Assembly: GCA_036971715.1 (NCBI GenBank) | Contig: JAVHJL010000001.1 | Span: 2,852,001-2,916,000, forward strand | Source: Arthrobotrys musiformis | Lineage: Eukaryota; Ascomycota; Orbiliomycetes; Orbiliales; Orbiliaceae | Direction of reading: 5' to 3' | DNA length: 64,000 bases | In this document: piece by piece, positions 50,401 to 62,289 of the stretch | Layout of the letters: each line of letters begins with the position of its first letter | Numbering within the stretch: position 1 is the stretch's first letter | The notes under the pieces: generated by a model | Told to the model about the DNA's origin: nothing | Seen by the model: the letters and a program-made list of their open reading frames with translations, nothing else | Database searches by the model: none | Made by a program: the position numbers and the translations under genes

Positions 50401-50732
50401 CCTTTCCAATATAAACTCAAATTTGACTTATTTTTTTGTGAGTTTTGTGAGTACTGTTAATATAAAATTATACTTTTGAATAAATTGTTAATAATAGTTA
50501 CAAAGTTTTAAAAATGATTATACATTTTTAATGTTTTTCAATAGAAGCTATTTTTAAATAGTTTAAACTTTCTATAAATCCATTTTAATACTATTTAAAA
50601 TAACTATAGTACTAAAAAATCCACATTCTATAATAATAAATTTAAACTTATTTAGAGAACATTATAAATCATTTTCTTATAGAGTATCAAATATTAAATT
50701 ATCATATATTTTATATTTTTTTTATATTTTTA

Positions 50733-51170
50733 CTATAGATAAGAATATCATCTAAGTAGATTACACAAATAATATCAATATAATCTCACAAAACATAATT
50801 TATAAAAATTTAAAAAAATATAAAAACATTAATAAAACCAAAAAACATTATCATATACTCAAATAATCCATAACAATATCTAAAAACTATTTTCCATTCT
50901 TCTCCAAAATTAATTTAGATATTAGTATATATATTAACAAAATCAAATTTAATAAAAATTTTAACTCCTACAAACCTATCAAAAAATTTACTAATAAAAA
51001 AAAAGAATTAATATCTTTAATAATAATATTATTAAGACTTTTATAATTAATATAGATTTGTAATTTACCATTAAATTTTAACACAAAAAAAATAAAATAT
51101 CCAGCTAAAGAATTTAAAAATCAGATATATCCATTATAGAAATTTTCATCAATATATTTTTAAAAAGTGG
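50733..51170 (-). pseudogene. Ty3/gypsy reverse transcriptase relic (G2)
   Basis: In minus-strand order this reads YIDENFYNGYI, then SLAGYFIFFVLK-NGKLQIYINY-SLNNIIIKD (family: SPAGxPxFFVxKKDGKLRxxxDYRxLNxxTIKD). Next come FDRFVGVKIFIKFDFVNIY, EEWKIVFRYCYGLFEYMIMFFG, and finally VIYLDDILIYS with the catalytic YLDD intact at about 50765-50733. Proline-to-leucine/phenylalanine/serine changes and stops show RIP. Despite these, the alignment to the Ty3 RT is nearly gap-free. Confidence 0.85.
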
Positions 51171-51761
51171 TGGTTTTTTCTTCTATATATGTATATATCA
51201 AAAATAAACAAAATTAAATTCCTTCTTTTAGAAATATATAATACATAAACTAGTTAATTTTTAATAAAAAAATGTCTTCTAATAATAATTCAAAAATAAT
51301 TCAATTTTTAAACTCAACCCAAAAAAATATTTTGTTTTTTTTAGTTTAAACCAATTCTTTTACTTTCAATAGAAAATATTGGAAGATATTTAGCTTATTT
51401 TTTAGATAATTATTAACTTCTTTGATTATTATTTTGGTAGTAAAATTTAAATAAATCTCTTTTCGAAATTATTTTGTTGATAAAGTATTTATTCCTTTTT
51501 GTATAATTTTCTTATATAAACATCAAAAAAATTCAAAAGTTTTATTTTTCTAATTAATTTTAGGATTATATTAATATAATTAAGTATATTTAATAACTAA
51601 GTTATAAAATGTTTCTAGAATATTAACTAAAATATCTTTAAAATATTTTTCAATAAAAAAAGTAAAATAAGTTTGATGGGTGATAATTTTAAATATTTTA
51701 ATATTGAAAATAGATATATTAATTAAATTTTTAATTTTTGAGGTTAAATTATAAAACAATT

Positions 51762-51810
51762 TTTGGATTAATAAAGGAATCTTTAGCACTATTATTTAGA
51801 AGTGTGTTGA
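51762..51810 (-). pseudogene. Ty3/gypsy aspartic protease site relic (G2)
   Basis: The minus strand reads NNSAKDSFINPKIV, which fits the family's active-site DSGA-x-x-x-FI. D, S and G are each changed by G-to-A (GAT to AAT, AGT to AAT, GGT to AGT). It lies about 0.6 kb upstream of the RT, as expected. Confidence 0.6.
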
Positions 51811-52239
51811 ATGGTAGTCTATTGATGTGTGTGGGAAAAATGAAATATTGTTTAAAAAGTTTGAATTGTAGAGTTTTGGGGGGTGTAAATCTTGTTTTTA
51901 TGATATAAATGCTGGACTATTTAAAAAGTATTAGTTTTTGAAGTATATTTAGTTTAAATTCTTAATAAATTTAAGGGGGGTGTTTATTTATTTATTAGTA
52001 TTTAGTTTTTTTTTTTTTGAATTAAATTATGATTTATTTATTTTTTTGTTAAAGGTATTTTTGGATTAAAATGTAGGTATTGTAGGTAAAGATTTCTATA
52101 TTTATTAGAATAATTTTGATAATTTTAATTATAATGGTTTTTACATTCTTTCTATGTAGTAAAGATGTGGTCACAAATTAAATAGTAATATTTTGAAATA
52201 AGAAGTTCATCAAATTCTTTGATGGTATTAATATTAATT

Positions 52240-53700
52240 AGTTTGAGGTAATAAAAGTATTATGTTTTTATTATTTATTTTTTAGTATGATAATTGTAGA
52301 AGAAGAAATTATTATAGAATATACTTGTAATTTTTTTTTTATAAAACTAATATAGATAATTATTTTTGTTAGTTATATATTTCTAATAAATAATGATTTA
52401 GATATTTTTGCTAACATTAAGATCCATATTATAAGAATTTTGAAATTTTTAATAATATTAATAAAAATTAGAATTATTATTAAAATATTGATCTTTATAT
52501 ATTTTAAGTTAAATCCAAATTTAGAATTTAAATTATAAAGGATAGTATATATATTATATAGTATGTTAAAAACTGTAATTATGAATTAGTTTGATAATTG
52601 TATTATATTAAGTATATTTATATTATTTATTATAATATAAGGTACACATATAAAAGGTTTGGTTATAAAGAATGTATTTTACAGATTATTATTTATATAA
52701 TTAGTAATAATAGTCATTATTATTATCTTAATAAATAATAATGGGAAATTAAAAAAGTTTTTTTTTATTATCTGAAATATTAAGGTTTTATATTTTGAAA
52801 TAGTATTATTTTTAGTGATTAACAAATCTTTTTTTATAAAAATCAATATTTGCGTAATAAAGTGCTTTTTAGTAAAAAATATAATTTATCCATTTTTTAC
52901 CTTTAATAAGGTTGTATTTAGTATAATTAGAAATAAATATGTAATAATAGTTAAGATATTAAGTATTTTTATAATTATATATTTTATTATAATATTTATA
53001 CCAATTATTTATAAATTGTTAGTAATTTATATATTGCTTCTGTTTTTTTTGAGAGGTATAATATTATTGATTTTTTTAATTTATGTTATAAAGGTGAAGT
53101 ATTTATTATTATCCTAATTAAAGAAAGGAGAAAAGGATGAAGATGGTTGTTTTTGATTTTTTAATATAATGGGTAGAGATTGGTAATTAGTAATCTTAAA
53201 ATATATAAAAATGTTTTTGGGCTTTGGGTTTTTTGGAATTATTCTTTAGTATTGTTTTTTTTTATATTTATAATATTGGATTAATTATTTATTTTTTTAT
53301 TATTCATATTTGATGTAAATATTAAAAATTTGGTTTTATTATAATCAATAGTATTTTTGAATATTGGGTATATAAAAAATAAAGGATATTTTCTTATTAT
53401 TAGTATCTGTGAAAATAGTTGATTTTGGAGTATTTATATGAATATTTAAAGAAACTTATAACATAGTTTTATGAAATTATTTAAGAAGTTGTTGTTGAAT
53501 TTTTTCAAAATTAGTAATAATAAATTAATGTGTCATATTAAATTTGATAAGGGCTTTGTTTTTTTAAAAAAAACCTTAGGTGGTATTACAGAAATTATAT
53601 TATATATTATTTTTTTTTTCTTTACATTTTTAAAAAAAATATCCAAATTTATTACAATTTTAGTAAAGAAGGTTATTAGATTTTGGATTTTTTAAAAATA
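52240..53700. repeat. Family E repeat, uninterrupted copy
   Basis: This is co-linear with 29008-31209 minus the SINE-like insertion, and it supplies the empty target site at 52913-52925. G is kept and C almost lost on the plus strand. Hydrophobic plus-strand ORFs (52815-53117, 53471-53695) are consequences of T-richness, not genes. It may be the gag end of G2 (minus) or a separate element. Confidence 0.45.
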
Positions 53701-55005
53701 CATTATACTTATATTTGTATTAAATAATATTCAGATCCATAAAAGCTGGATTAAAAGTTTTAATTACTATTATACTTCCATCCTTATTTTTCTTTTAATT
53801 GCTAGTATTAGATTTCTTATTATTATAATTATTATTATTATTATTATATTTCTCTTTCTTTTTATAAAAAAATTAATTAATACAAATTTTAAAATTGATA
53901 TTATCAATTTTAATAATATATTATTACATTTCTATATAAATTATAATTAATAATCTTCTATCTCAGCATTTTTCTTATAAATATAAATATATTATTGTAG
54001 TTTTATCTTAAATCCTTTTTAAACTCTATAATACAAATTAAATTTATTTTAGTCAATTAAAACTACAAATTTATTAAATTTTTAAAAATAATTACAAACA
54101 AAATTAGTTTACTTGAAAATAGCAATCTATCACTAAATTTTTATAGCTTTATTATTTTTACTACACTATTATTTAAAAAAAATAACAAAAAAACCATAAT
54201 CTATCATTACTCTAACTATGTCTAGGTTTTATTTATCTTTTTTCTTAATTACCATATAATTTTAATAGTAAATATAAATCTAAAAAATAATACCATCAAA
54301 ATACATTTCTACAAATAAAATTTTAATACTATCATAAAGAAATCAAAAAACTTAAAATCAAAAATAAGTATCAAATTACTAGAAAAAATAATTAAGTTTT
54401 TTAGAAATTTCATTAAACTTCATTAGATTACTAATTTATAATACCTTAATATCAAATTTCTTTTAGAATTTATTTTATTCATTTTGAATTTTAAATCCCT
54501 CAGTATCATATTATACTAGTTTTGCCTAAAATTCCTTAACTTATTCTTCAAAAATCTTTAAGATTTCTAAAACAATATTAAAAAATTCTTTTCTTTTTAT
54601 ATTAATATCTACCATTTTAAAAACTTCTTTACTAAAATTTCTTAAATATTATACGTATTTTTTTTCTATTTTTTTAACTTTACTAATTATTACTTAAATT
54701 ACTACATCAAAAGCAACTATTATATTTCCTTATCTTTAAATTATCCTATATAATTCTTCTTCTAAAAAATAAATTAATACTAAATCAAATATAAGATTCT
54801 ATACCTCAAAATCTATTTATAATACTAAACTCATATATATTATTTCCTATAATCAATCACTATTATCAAGTTCTAAAAAAATTCCAAATTCCTCTTCAAG
54901 AAATAATCTATATTTATCACTACTATCATCATTATTTAAACTATAACTAATTATCTATCATACCAACATACACTATTCACCTTACTAAGAGTTAGATTAA
55001 TCAAA
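53701..55005. other. RIP-degraded sequence, probably gypsy gag region
   Basis: C is retained and G nearly absent on the plus strand, switching sharply from the opposite pattern at 53700. On the minus strand a few stretches stay open (for example around 54010-54060) and could be a lost Cys/His knuckle, but no domain is secure. It includes (ATT)n near 53830-53850. Confidence 0.3.
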
Positions 55006-55675
55006 GTATTACACCTTACCCAAGTTTTTTCAACAAGATTTTTAAATAAGTTTAGCACCTTACTAATTTCTCAACTCTATTAATTCAAATCTTTTAAAAA
55101 AAACAATTAGTATTCAATAAAAATTAATAAAATTATATATAAAAAATATAACACAATCAAATAAGTAAAAAATTTATAAAACTATTCAAAACTTTACTAT
55201 TAAATAATAAACTAGTAAAAATAGTTGATAAGTTAACCAATAAAATTCCAAAAAAAACTTGAGAATTACCATCATTTAAAAAGATTTTAAATATATAATA
55301 AAGTTTTCATACAAAATACAATTCACATATAAATCTAGCAAGTCAATGGAATCCCTGCAAATTAATAGCAACTATTAACTTAACAATTTATCATCAACTT
55401 AAATATATATATTATAACAAATGTTACATAAGAAAATGAGATAAATTAGTAATTAAGATTTTCTATTAGTTGAATAAAATTGAATGTATTATAGAAATAA
55501 TATATTTTATAAGATGCAAGAAATAGATTTATTTCCTTTGAATGAATATTTACAGTAAGAATAAATAAATTATGAACTAAATCTTTTTGTAAAATAAATG
55601 GAATGTAGAATTGGAAGCATGTTTGTTGTGCTAAGCCATATGTCTAATTGAGACTAGTCATATGGTGTGGGCGTG
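55006..55675 (+). mobile_element. Family C copy C6, truncated
   Basis: This begins TATTACACCTTACCC (one of the few damaged termini). It is co-linear with C4 for about 670 bp and ends at GTGTGGGCGTGATA, where family D starts in the opposite orientation. The last 100 bp are unusually well preserved. Confidence 0.6.
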
Positions 55676-55951
55676 ATAATAAAACTATAATTTAATTGTA
55701 TTGAATTATAATTTATTTATATTAATTTGTGATTAAATCACAATTATTTATGATTTACTTACATATTAATTTTCTTTATACAAAAACATATATATAAGAA
55801 TTTAAAAATTTTATTTTGAATGTGTATTTTTCAGCAGTTAATTTACTAATTATAAGTTAATAGATTTTTTTATTATAAATCTTTTCTTTTCTTTATTTCT
55901 TACGCTTAATTAGTGATTGCGACCTCTTAGTCCCGCCACCTATTGTAACAT
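55676..55951 (-). repeat. LTR-like repeat, family D (copy 3, partial)
   Basis: On the minus strand this starts TGTTACAATAGGTGG and continues with a GC-normal stretch before becoming AT-rich. It is the least mutated family D start and shows what 56035 looked like before RIP. It is truncated where it meets C6. Confidence 0.55.
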
Positions 55952-56034
55952 TATTTTAAATATATTAATTATTTTTAAAAAAAAAATTGTATTTTAATTA
56001 ACTCTATTCTATATAAAGAGATTAAACAATTAAA

Positions 56035-56408
56035 ATGTTATAATAAATAATAGAATTATAAAATTATAATTACTAACTAAATATAAAAAATAGAGAAAAA
56101 AAATTTTATAATTTAAAAATCTATTAATTTATAATTATAAATAAATTAATTATTGAAGAATATATATTTAAAATAAAATTTTTAAGTTTTTATATACATA
56201 TTTTTATATAAAAGAAATTAATATACAAACAAATTATAAATAATTATAATTTAATATAATTAAATTATAGTTTTATGTGATTGAGTTGTTTATTCAGTAC
56301 AACTAAGTTATAAGTTGTTGTAATTGAGTTATATTAATTATATTATTTTTATTACAGTTTTTGTTGTTTCGTTTTTCCTAAATATACTAATGTATGGGCT
56401 GATAACAA
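56035..56408 (+). repeat. LTR-like repeat, family D (copy 2)
   Basis: This runs from TGTTATAATAAATAATAG to GGGCTGATAACA. The TGTTA/TAACA ends and about 374-bp length fit a solo LTR. It is followed immediately by family C copy C7, so it probably inserted into that element. Confidence 0.6.
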
Positions 56409-56460
56409 TTGATAAAAATCTCATTTATTAATCCATCTCATTTTTTATATAATATTTATT

Positions 56461-56495
<35 letters not shown>

Positions 56496-56888
56496 ATTTA
56501 ATTATTCATCAATCAATTTGTTTTTAAAAAATAAACAACAAATAAGTAAATAAATTATAATTTTATATGCAATTTATTTTTTATATAAAAAATTTATTAT
56601 ATATTTAAAATTTTTTTAAATAATAATAATTCTTAAATTTTTTTTAAAACTTTATCAATCAATTTATTAACTATTTTTATTAATTTACTATTTAATAATA
56701 AAACTTTAAATAATTTTATAAGTTTTTTATTTCTTTAATTATATTGTATTTTTTATATATAATTTTATTATTTTCTACTAAATATTGATTGTTTTTTCTA
56801 AAAAATCTGAACCAATAAAGTTGAGAAACTAGTAAGGTGCTAGACTTATTTAGGAATTTTACCAAGGAGACCTGGGCAAGGTGTAACA
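56409..56888 (-). mobile_element. Family C copy C7, truncated
   Basis: On the minus strand this begins at 56888 with TGTTACACCTTGCCCAGG (plus strand ends GGCAAGGTGTAACA). It covers about the first 480 bp of the family, with an AT dinucleotide run at 56466-56492 where other copies have TGTTRTGAC. It is cut by the family D repeat. Confidence 0.65.
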
Positions 56889-57715
56889 ACATGCTTATTC
56901 TAACTGTATGATCCGATAACTCTGCATCTATTTACGTACCTTCAACAATACTACTACTACTTTCTATATAATAATTATAATAATAATAACTTCAACCAAA
57001 GTTTTATATAAATTAATAATAAAAAATTCCAAATTATTAGAAAACAAATTAATCAGAAATTTATACCAAAATAAAGAAATTTAATATTTTTATTTTATTT
57101 TAAATTTTTATAATTTTAGCTTAATATTATATATATATATATATATTTATTATTATAAACATTATCTAAATTATGCACTAGTCTTATTCCTATTATTTCT
57201 TTTTATAGCACAAATACTGCCTTTATTCATTCCGAATAATTATTAAGCTTTTAAGCCTATATGTTTATCTCATTCATCTATTTATATAACTCTGTTAATT
57301 AGCTTGTATACTATAAAAATAAATAAACATTTATAGAATCTACTTAGAAAAATCATCAATCATTCATCATACAATACATACCCTAGTACATAACAACAAC
57401 TAACAAAAAACTTTTCACATAACCTTTTTTCCAATTTTAATAAATATAAAACAAATATATTCACATCTATAAATAAATAGCCTACTTATAACCTCTTTAT
57501 ATAGCATATAACCTAGAGCCATTAATACAATTACATCACACTTATACCGTAGCTATTATCATAAGCTTACATTAATCAAAATACTATTATAAAAGCCTGT
57601 AAATAGAACGAGTTAGAACTTAGAATATTATTCTATTCTTCCCATACCCAAGTACCTCTATTAATAGCCCTGCCAAATAGTATCTCTTACAAAAAATTTA
57701 AAAACAAATTAAAAG
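56889..57715. other. Transition from transposon block to host sequence
   Basis: Composition rises gradually from AT-rich to normal. It holds AT dinucleotide runs (for example 57127-57148) and no recognisable repeat or gene. It probably represents unique intergenic sequence with some spread of mutation from the adjoining repeats. Confidence 0.4.
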
Positions 57716-57772
57716 TAAAAGGATCGCCGAGGCGGGCTGGGAACGAGACAAGTAAAAGGATAAAATTGAAAA

Positions 57773-58076
57773 AGATAATATATATATATATAAAATATCA
57801 CTTTGAGCAAGAGCTTCTAGGGGCACCGTTGAGGGCTGCCTTATCAGAAAACATCGACTTCTACTCAGTTGCCCTCTGTGGAATATTTGCGATCTACTGG
57901 GAAGCACCTTTTTTGTTTGATCAGGACTGAATGCGCAACTTTTCATGACATCGCTACCGAGTCTGTGTTGTTGCTGTTTCAACACCCAGTTTGAAACATA
58001 AACCCTCTAAATACTCCTTTTCAATGAGAAACCTCTGCCTTGTAAAAATCTAACTCATCGAATCAGGTATCGATAG
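57773..58076. promoter_or_regulatory. Candidate GATA-factor sites upstream of areA
   Basis: Three HGATAR hexamers lie here: AGATAA at 57773, TGATAA (reverse) at 57841-57846 and CGATAG at 58071. areA genes can be autoregulated, so such sites are plausible, but about one is expected by chance in 300 bp. Confidence 0.2.
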
Positions 58077-58150
58077 CCCGACGAAGCAGAACTCGAACTT
58101 GTGATCTCAACACTTTCAAACTAGGCAATATACCTGTTAAGCAGTTCCGG
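58066..58150 (-). other. Degenerate tRNA-like sequence
   Basis: On the minus strand GCTTAACAGGTATATTGCC resembles a D-arm/box A. GCCTAGTTTGAAA resembles an anticodon arm, and ATCACAAGTTCGAGTTC resembles a T-arm with a near-consensus box B. Acceptor, anticodon and T stems do not pair properly, so it is not a functional tRNA as read. It may be a tRNA or SINE relic. Confidence 0.3.
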
Positions 58151-58295
58151 AAATTGCGACAGTCTGGTAAATCGGGAGTTCTGAGCAGTGGCGGCGGTCA
58201 GGCATTCCTCCGAGTTTCCTCGCAGACATCATCGACATTGCCCTACCCGACCACTGTTGTTTCTATCTTCATTCCCCATTCTGTTCGACGAATAG

Positions 58296-61098
58296 ATCAA
58301 GGAGGCGGGATCCCTCTTCAGAGGGCAGTTGCTCAATCTGGATCTTAAACAGGAAGGAGATGCGGCCTTCAGGTCGCAGCTGCTCAGTGATGCCTTCTTG
58401 CCCAGTTTTAGGCGTGATGCCACACCGGCATCATTGGACGACCTGGCGGAAATGCAAAAGCAGGACCCGCTTGCGACACAGATTTGGAAGCTTTATAGCA
58501 GAACAAGATCTAGTCTCCCTAACCAGGAGCGGATGGAAAATCTTACATGGAGGATGATGTCAATGAAATTAAAAAGAGAACAGCGACAGAATTGGTATGT
58601 AAACACAACTTCTTTGGGGCATGTCAATAGTTTCTAAACGATCAAACCTTGGATTTCGAGCCCTTGAAGTTGCTGATTATGAATTATTCCGTTCGCTCTG
58701 AAGCTTAAACACAAACCGGTCTGCACCTATACAGGTTTTCAATTCTGGAACGATACCATCTCCGTTTGCGAACGATGATGATGATGATGATGATGATGGG
58801 GAATCGATGTTTATAGACGAACCTGCCACAGAAAACCGATCGGAAACGGCCTCTCCTATCGTAATGGACTTATCAGGCTCGACATCTGGACTTTTTGAGT
58901 CTAAATCATCCGCCCGTGCCATCCCGATTAAACCACAGCGCCAGGAGTATCTTTTGAACTCATTCCGCTCGTCTGCACCTTTTGCATCGGTTCCTTCTCG
59001 ACCGAGGCCGGTTGGGAATTCAGAGTTTGATTACATCCAGAGGCATCGGCGAAAAACTAGCCTTGATGTCGGAAGCCAGGTTGGGGTTCTTCCTTCTGAA
59101 TAAAATTTACCGTCCGAGGCTGAGGTTTTAACACGATGATTATGTTGATAGGCCAAAAAGCGACCCGCCAACTTTTCGCCGCAGGTCCCTGCGCTTCAAA
59201 GTATTTCTATACCCCACGACCCAGATCCAGACCAAGAACTTTTGGACTATAGTCTGGATCCGTCCGATGTATTTGCATCTTCCCAAACGGGGATGCATCC
59301 ATTCCCCATGCGTAACAATCACCTTGGTAGCTTGCCGTATGGTTTAAATACACTGGTTGGTGTAGAGAACGCAGATCCAATTTTACATTCTGCTGGGCCG
59401 TTTCAGCCGAACTTCAACTTCTCGCCCATTGAGTCCCCCCTTGCTACCAGCGGCGGGTTTTCAACTCTATATAATGGTACATCGCTAGCGTCATCGATCG
59501 CTTCGCAAGATTTTTATTCGCCTCCGGCTTCCACCCCCCACTCAGCGTCGTCTACGCCTCACCCAATCCCTGAAAATAGTGAGGTTTTTTTTGGACAAAA
59601 CACGGCTGAAACCCGACAACAAGCACGGAACGTTTCCCATTTTGGCCGCGGCAGTCGTCATTCGGCTCTTACAGGAAGTTTGGCACAGGCTGGATATGTC
59701 TTCGGCAATAACGATGGGTTTTATCAAGGTGCCCCTTCAGTCCAGGAGGGCTTTGCCAATATGAATGGATTTGCCTATCAGCATGTCAACCCGTCCCAAA
59801 TCATCAACCAAAAAGACCAGTCTCCAGGGAAACACCCTGTAACGGCCAAGTCTGATGGATTATTCGGGATTGGTGGTGATTCCGATATGGAAGATGAGGA
59901 GAGGGACGTATTTCAGGTCAACCTCAAAGATTACTCGCCAGCAGAATCTAAACTTGGAACCTCATTCCCTAACGACCCTTCGAATATTGCTATCTGGAGC
60001 AAGGATTCTAGAATACACTCCGACAAGTCCTTCGGGGTATCCTCTGCCGAGTCGAGTCAGTTTCCGAGTACCTCCACTCACAGACCAGCCCTTGTAAGCT
60101 CTAGCGATAGCATCATGGAAAATAGTGAATGGGCAAAATTTAGTAAAGGGTTGGCTACACTTCCGGCTAGCGGCGATGCAAAAGGCGGACCTGGCACCGA
60201 TGGTCGCAGCCGCTCTGGGATCAACAGAACTGCCGGCGTAATGCCTATCACCTACGCTGCACCAAGCAACCCCCGGACTTTGTCGAACCCAAGTAGCCCG
60301 CCAGAGTCTGGTTTTAATTCGGCAAACCCTTCGCGCCCCCCTTCACCAGATACCGCAAAACCTGCCCACGGCATCGGTCAGAATGGACTGCCGACCACCT
60401 GTACGAACTGCTTTACTCAAACGACCCCTCTTTGGCGCCGAAACCCTGAGGGGCACCCATTATGCAATGCTTGTGGCCTTTTTCTGAAGCTTCATGGCGT
60501 CGTTCGCCCTTTATCCTTGAAGACGGACGTGATAAAGAAACGAAACCGCGGAAGCGGTAACTCGCTTCCTGTGGGAGCCTCCCCGGCCCGCAATAAAAAG
60601 GCGATACGAAAACCCTCGGCCCCGAATTCTAGAGGAATTAGTAACAATGGCCCTGGGGTGCCTGCTGCTGAGGAGAACGGGTCGCCTTCCTCAAGCGACA
60701 ATATCTCTTCGATGGCCGGTTTAACCGTGAACGCGTCAAATTCCACCACGCCTACCGGCCGCAACAACCCATTAATAGCCCCCAAAACTGGGGTAATGAG
60801 CTCGTCGGTTACTGCCGATGCCCCTTTGAATAGAACACCCGGCGGGGCCTCGTCAAAGCGGCAAAGGCGATCATCTCTTGTGCGGGGTGACACTGATAAT
60901 ATTGGTTTAACGGAAGGAAGCACGATATTGGATAGGGAAGGTAGCTTAGCAAGGACTGATATAACAAGTAGTGTTTCCTCGCAAGGTGTGCTGGGTCAAC
61001 ACGGATCGACTTCCAGTCCCCCACAGCCTAACATCATGTCGGGGCTTTCTTCATCCGGGTCTACGCATGAATGGGAATGGCTAACCATGTCCCTTTAG
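58296..61098 (+). CDS. areA: AreA/NIT-2-type GATA transcription factor (nitrogen regulator), 5' end unresolved
   Basis: This is a nuclear activator of nitrogen catabolism genes. The best exon model is ..58594, 58704-59079 and 59143-61098, about 876 codons, close to Aspergillus AreA as I recall it. The first intron has donor GTATGT at 58595 and branch-like GCTGAT at about 58672. The second donor is weak (GTTGGG, or GTCGGA at 59068), while acceptor TTGATAG at 59142 keeps frame. The N-terminal block reads MQKQDPLATQIWKLYSRTRS and then NQERMENLTWRMMSMKLKRE, the AreA N-terminal domain. Exon 2 has eight Asp from GAT repeats, then EFDYIQRHRRKTSLD. The single GATA finger (CTNC at 60400, CNAC at 60463, spacing C-X2-C-X17-C-X2-C) is followed by the basic SLKTDVIKKRNR tail. 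The C-terminus EWEWLTMSL is the family's NmrA-contact segment. The first in-frame ATG is 58452, but conserved-looking sequence precedes it back to an in-frame TAG at 58293. That TAG may be a splice acceptor, so an upstream exon is probably missing from this model. Confidence 0.9.
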
Positions 61099-62289
61099 TC
61101 TTTTCATGTTCGGAATGATGTTGGTTATAGTTGTTTCGCGTATATATGTCTGTAATCACTAGAGAGGTCAGCTGGAGTCCGGGTATTTCGTTGGATAATT
61201 TCCTGATTTTGTTTCGGAGCTATCTGTACCCACGGGTTACCTGCCGAGTTACCTTAGTAGGCAGGAGCCCTGTATTCTTCCTATTTATGTTCTATTCGCT
61301 ATTCTCTTTCAGATTATTCCCCGCCCCTGTTCCTGGGAATTCGGATGGCCGCTTTGCTCGTTCAATAGACTCATTCTGTCAACTACATCTCTACCACCTT
61401 ACCACCTTGGTTCATCTACTTAATAAAACCTGGTTCTTGAATGGCAATATCTCGATGGTTATTATCCCCTGCCTCGGACGGCCTTCGTGTACATACATAC
61501 TATTGATGCCACTATATTCTTATTTCTTCTTTTAGCCGATTCAATAATATGGTGTTACCATGTTTGGTTTCCAGGCAGTTCTGGCTGAACCGAATAACCG
61601 GAATGCAATATAGGTTAAGCGCTCAATTAGGCTAGCCTGTATTGGTGCCCTTTTTGTCCTTTCCTTCTTTTCCCTTTTTTCCTTTTTTTTGTCAAAAAAA
61701 AAAAAAATGACGACCTTGTTTTAAAGACTGCTCTCCTCCAACCCACTGTAGTTTGCCTCATGATCGCTAAACTCAACTTCTCCTTCCATAATATAAGTGC
61801 GCACCACTCCTATCATCAAAGCTCCCTCCTCTACCTTCGACACAATGTGGCGGCGGCAGCGCTGTTTATATCTTCAAATTTTCAATTGAGGACTGGCGCC
61901 GGCTCCTCCCATGGATTTGGACCTGGATATATGAAAGGATGTATGGGTAATGCCAGGAATCCCTGCGCCTGCATTTCATCTATCCCTAACAATGGCGGAA
62001 AAGAAGGTCGATCTTCCAGAACCGCGTCCTGTTTCAGGCAATAATCAAGATGGAATCCGCAAAATCTTTCCGAAAAACCGTGAATGTGAATTCTCACAAC
62101 AGGTGCTCGAATTCTAGGGACAACCGTAATCTGCCATGCTCTTTAAATGCTGGCTTGGAATGACCTAGGTAGATTTCGGCACTCTTCTGAGTGTGCTCAA
62201 TCTAACACACGATGGTAGTCAGAAACGGACACCGTTTACATATTTGGAGACACCGGACACTGCGCTGGTGGTTGTGAAACGACATCGAG
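61099..62289. other. areA 3' region and intergenic sequence
   Basis: This contains an A13 run at about 61697-61709 and a pyrimidine-rich tract before it. Small ORFs here show no conserved motif. It probably holds the areA 3' UTR and the 5' region of the downstream C2H2 gene. In Aspergillus the areA 3' UTR is known to affect mRNA stability, but nothing specific can be read here. Confidence 0.4.

Larger units (their letters stand above)
48131..52300 (-). mobile_element. Ty3/gypsy retrotransposon relic G2 (pol region)
   Basis: Reading right to left on the minus strand, there is a gag/protease linker with few stops (about 52240-51830), protease (51800), reverse transcriptase (51170-50733), RNase H (about 50400-50160), and then a long tract expected to hold integrase (not readable) down to 48131. 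That order defines Ty3/gypsy. The 3' end is shared with 17861-19128. It differs from G1 in RT sequence, so two families are present. LTRs were not identified with certainty. Family C starts immediately at its 3' side. Confidence 0.7.

Noticed and set aside
52815..53117. 100-codon hydrophobic plus-strand ORF
   Set aside because: T-rich RIP-degraded repeat E. Such composition gives artificial Phe/Ile/Leu membrane-like ORFs, and the frame is broken in the other copy (29.6-30.5 kb).
57698..57985. 95-codon minus-strand ORF upstream of areA
   Set aside because: No recognisable domain, and it contains the product of an AT dinucleotide run. Coding evidence is insufficient.
60492..60923. 143-codon minus-strand ORF inside areA
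   Set aside because: Shadow of the areA coding strand.
61131..61535. 134-codon ORF after areA
   Set aside because: No conserved motif, and it lies in the presumed areA 3' UTR with biased Phe/Leu/Ser composition.
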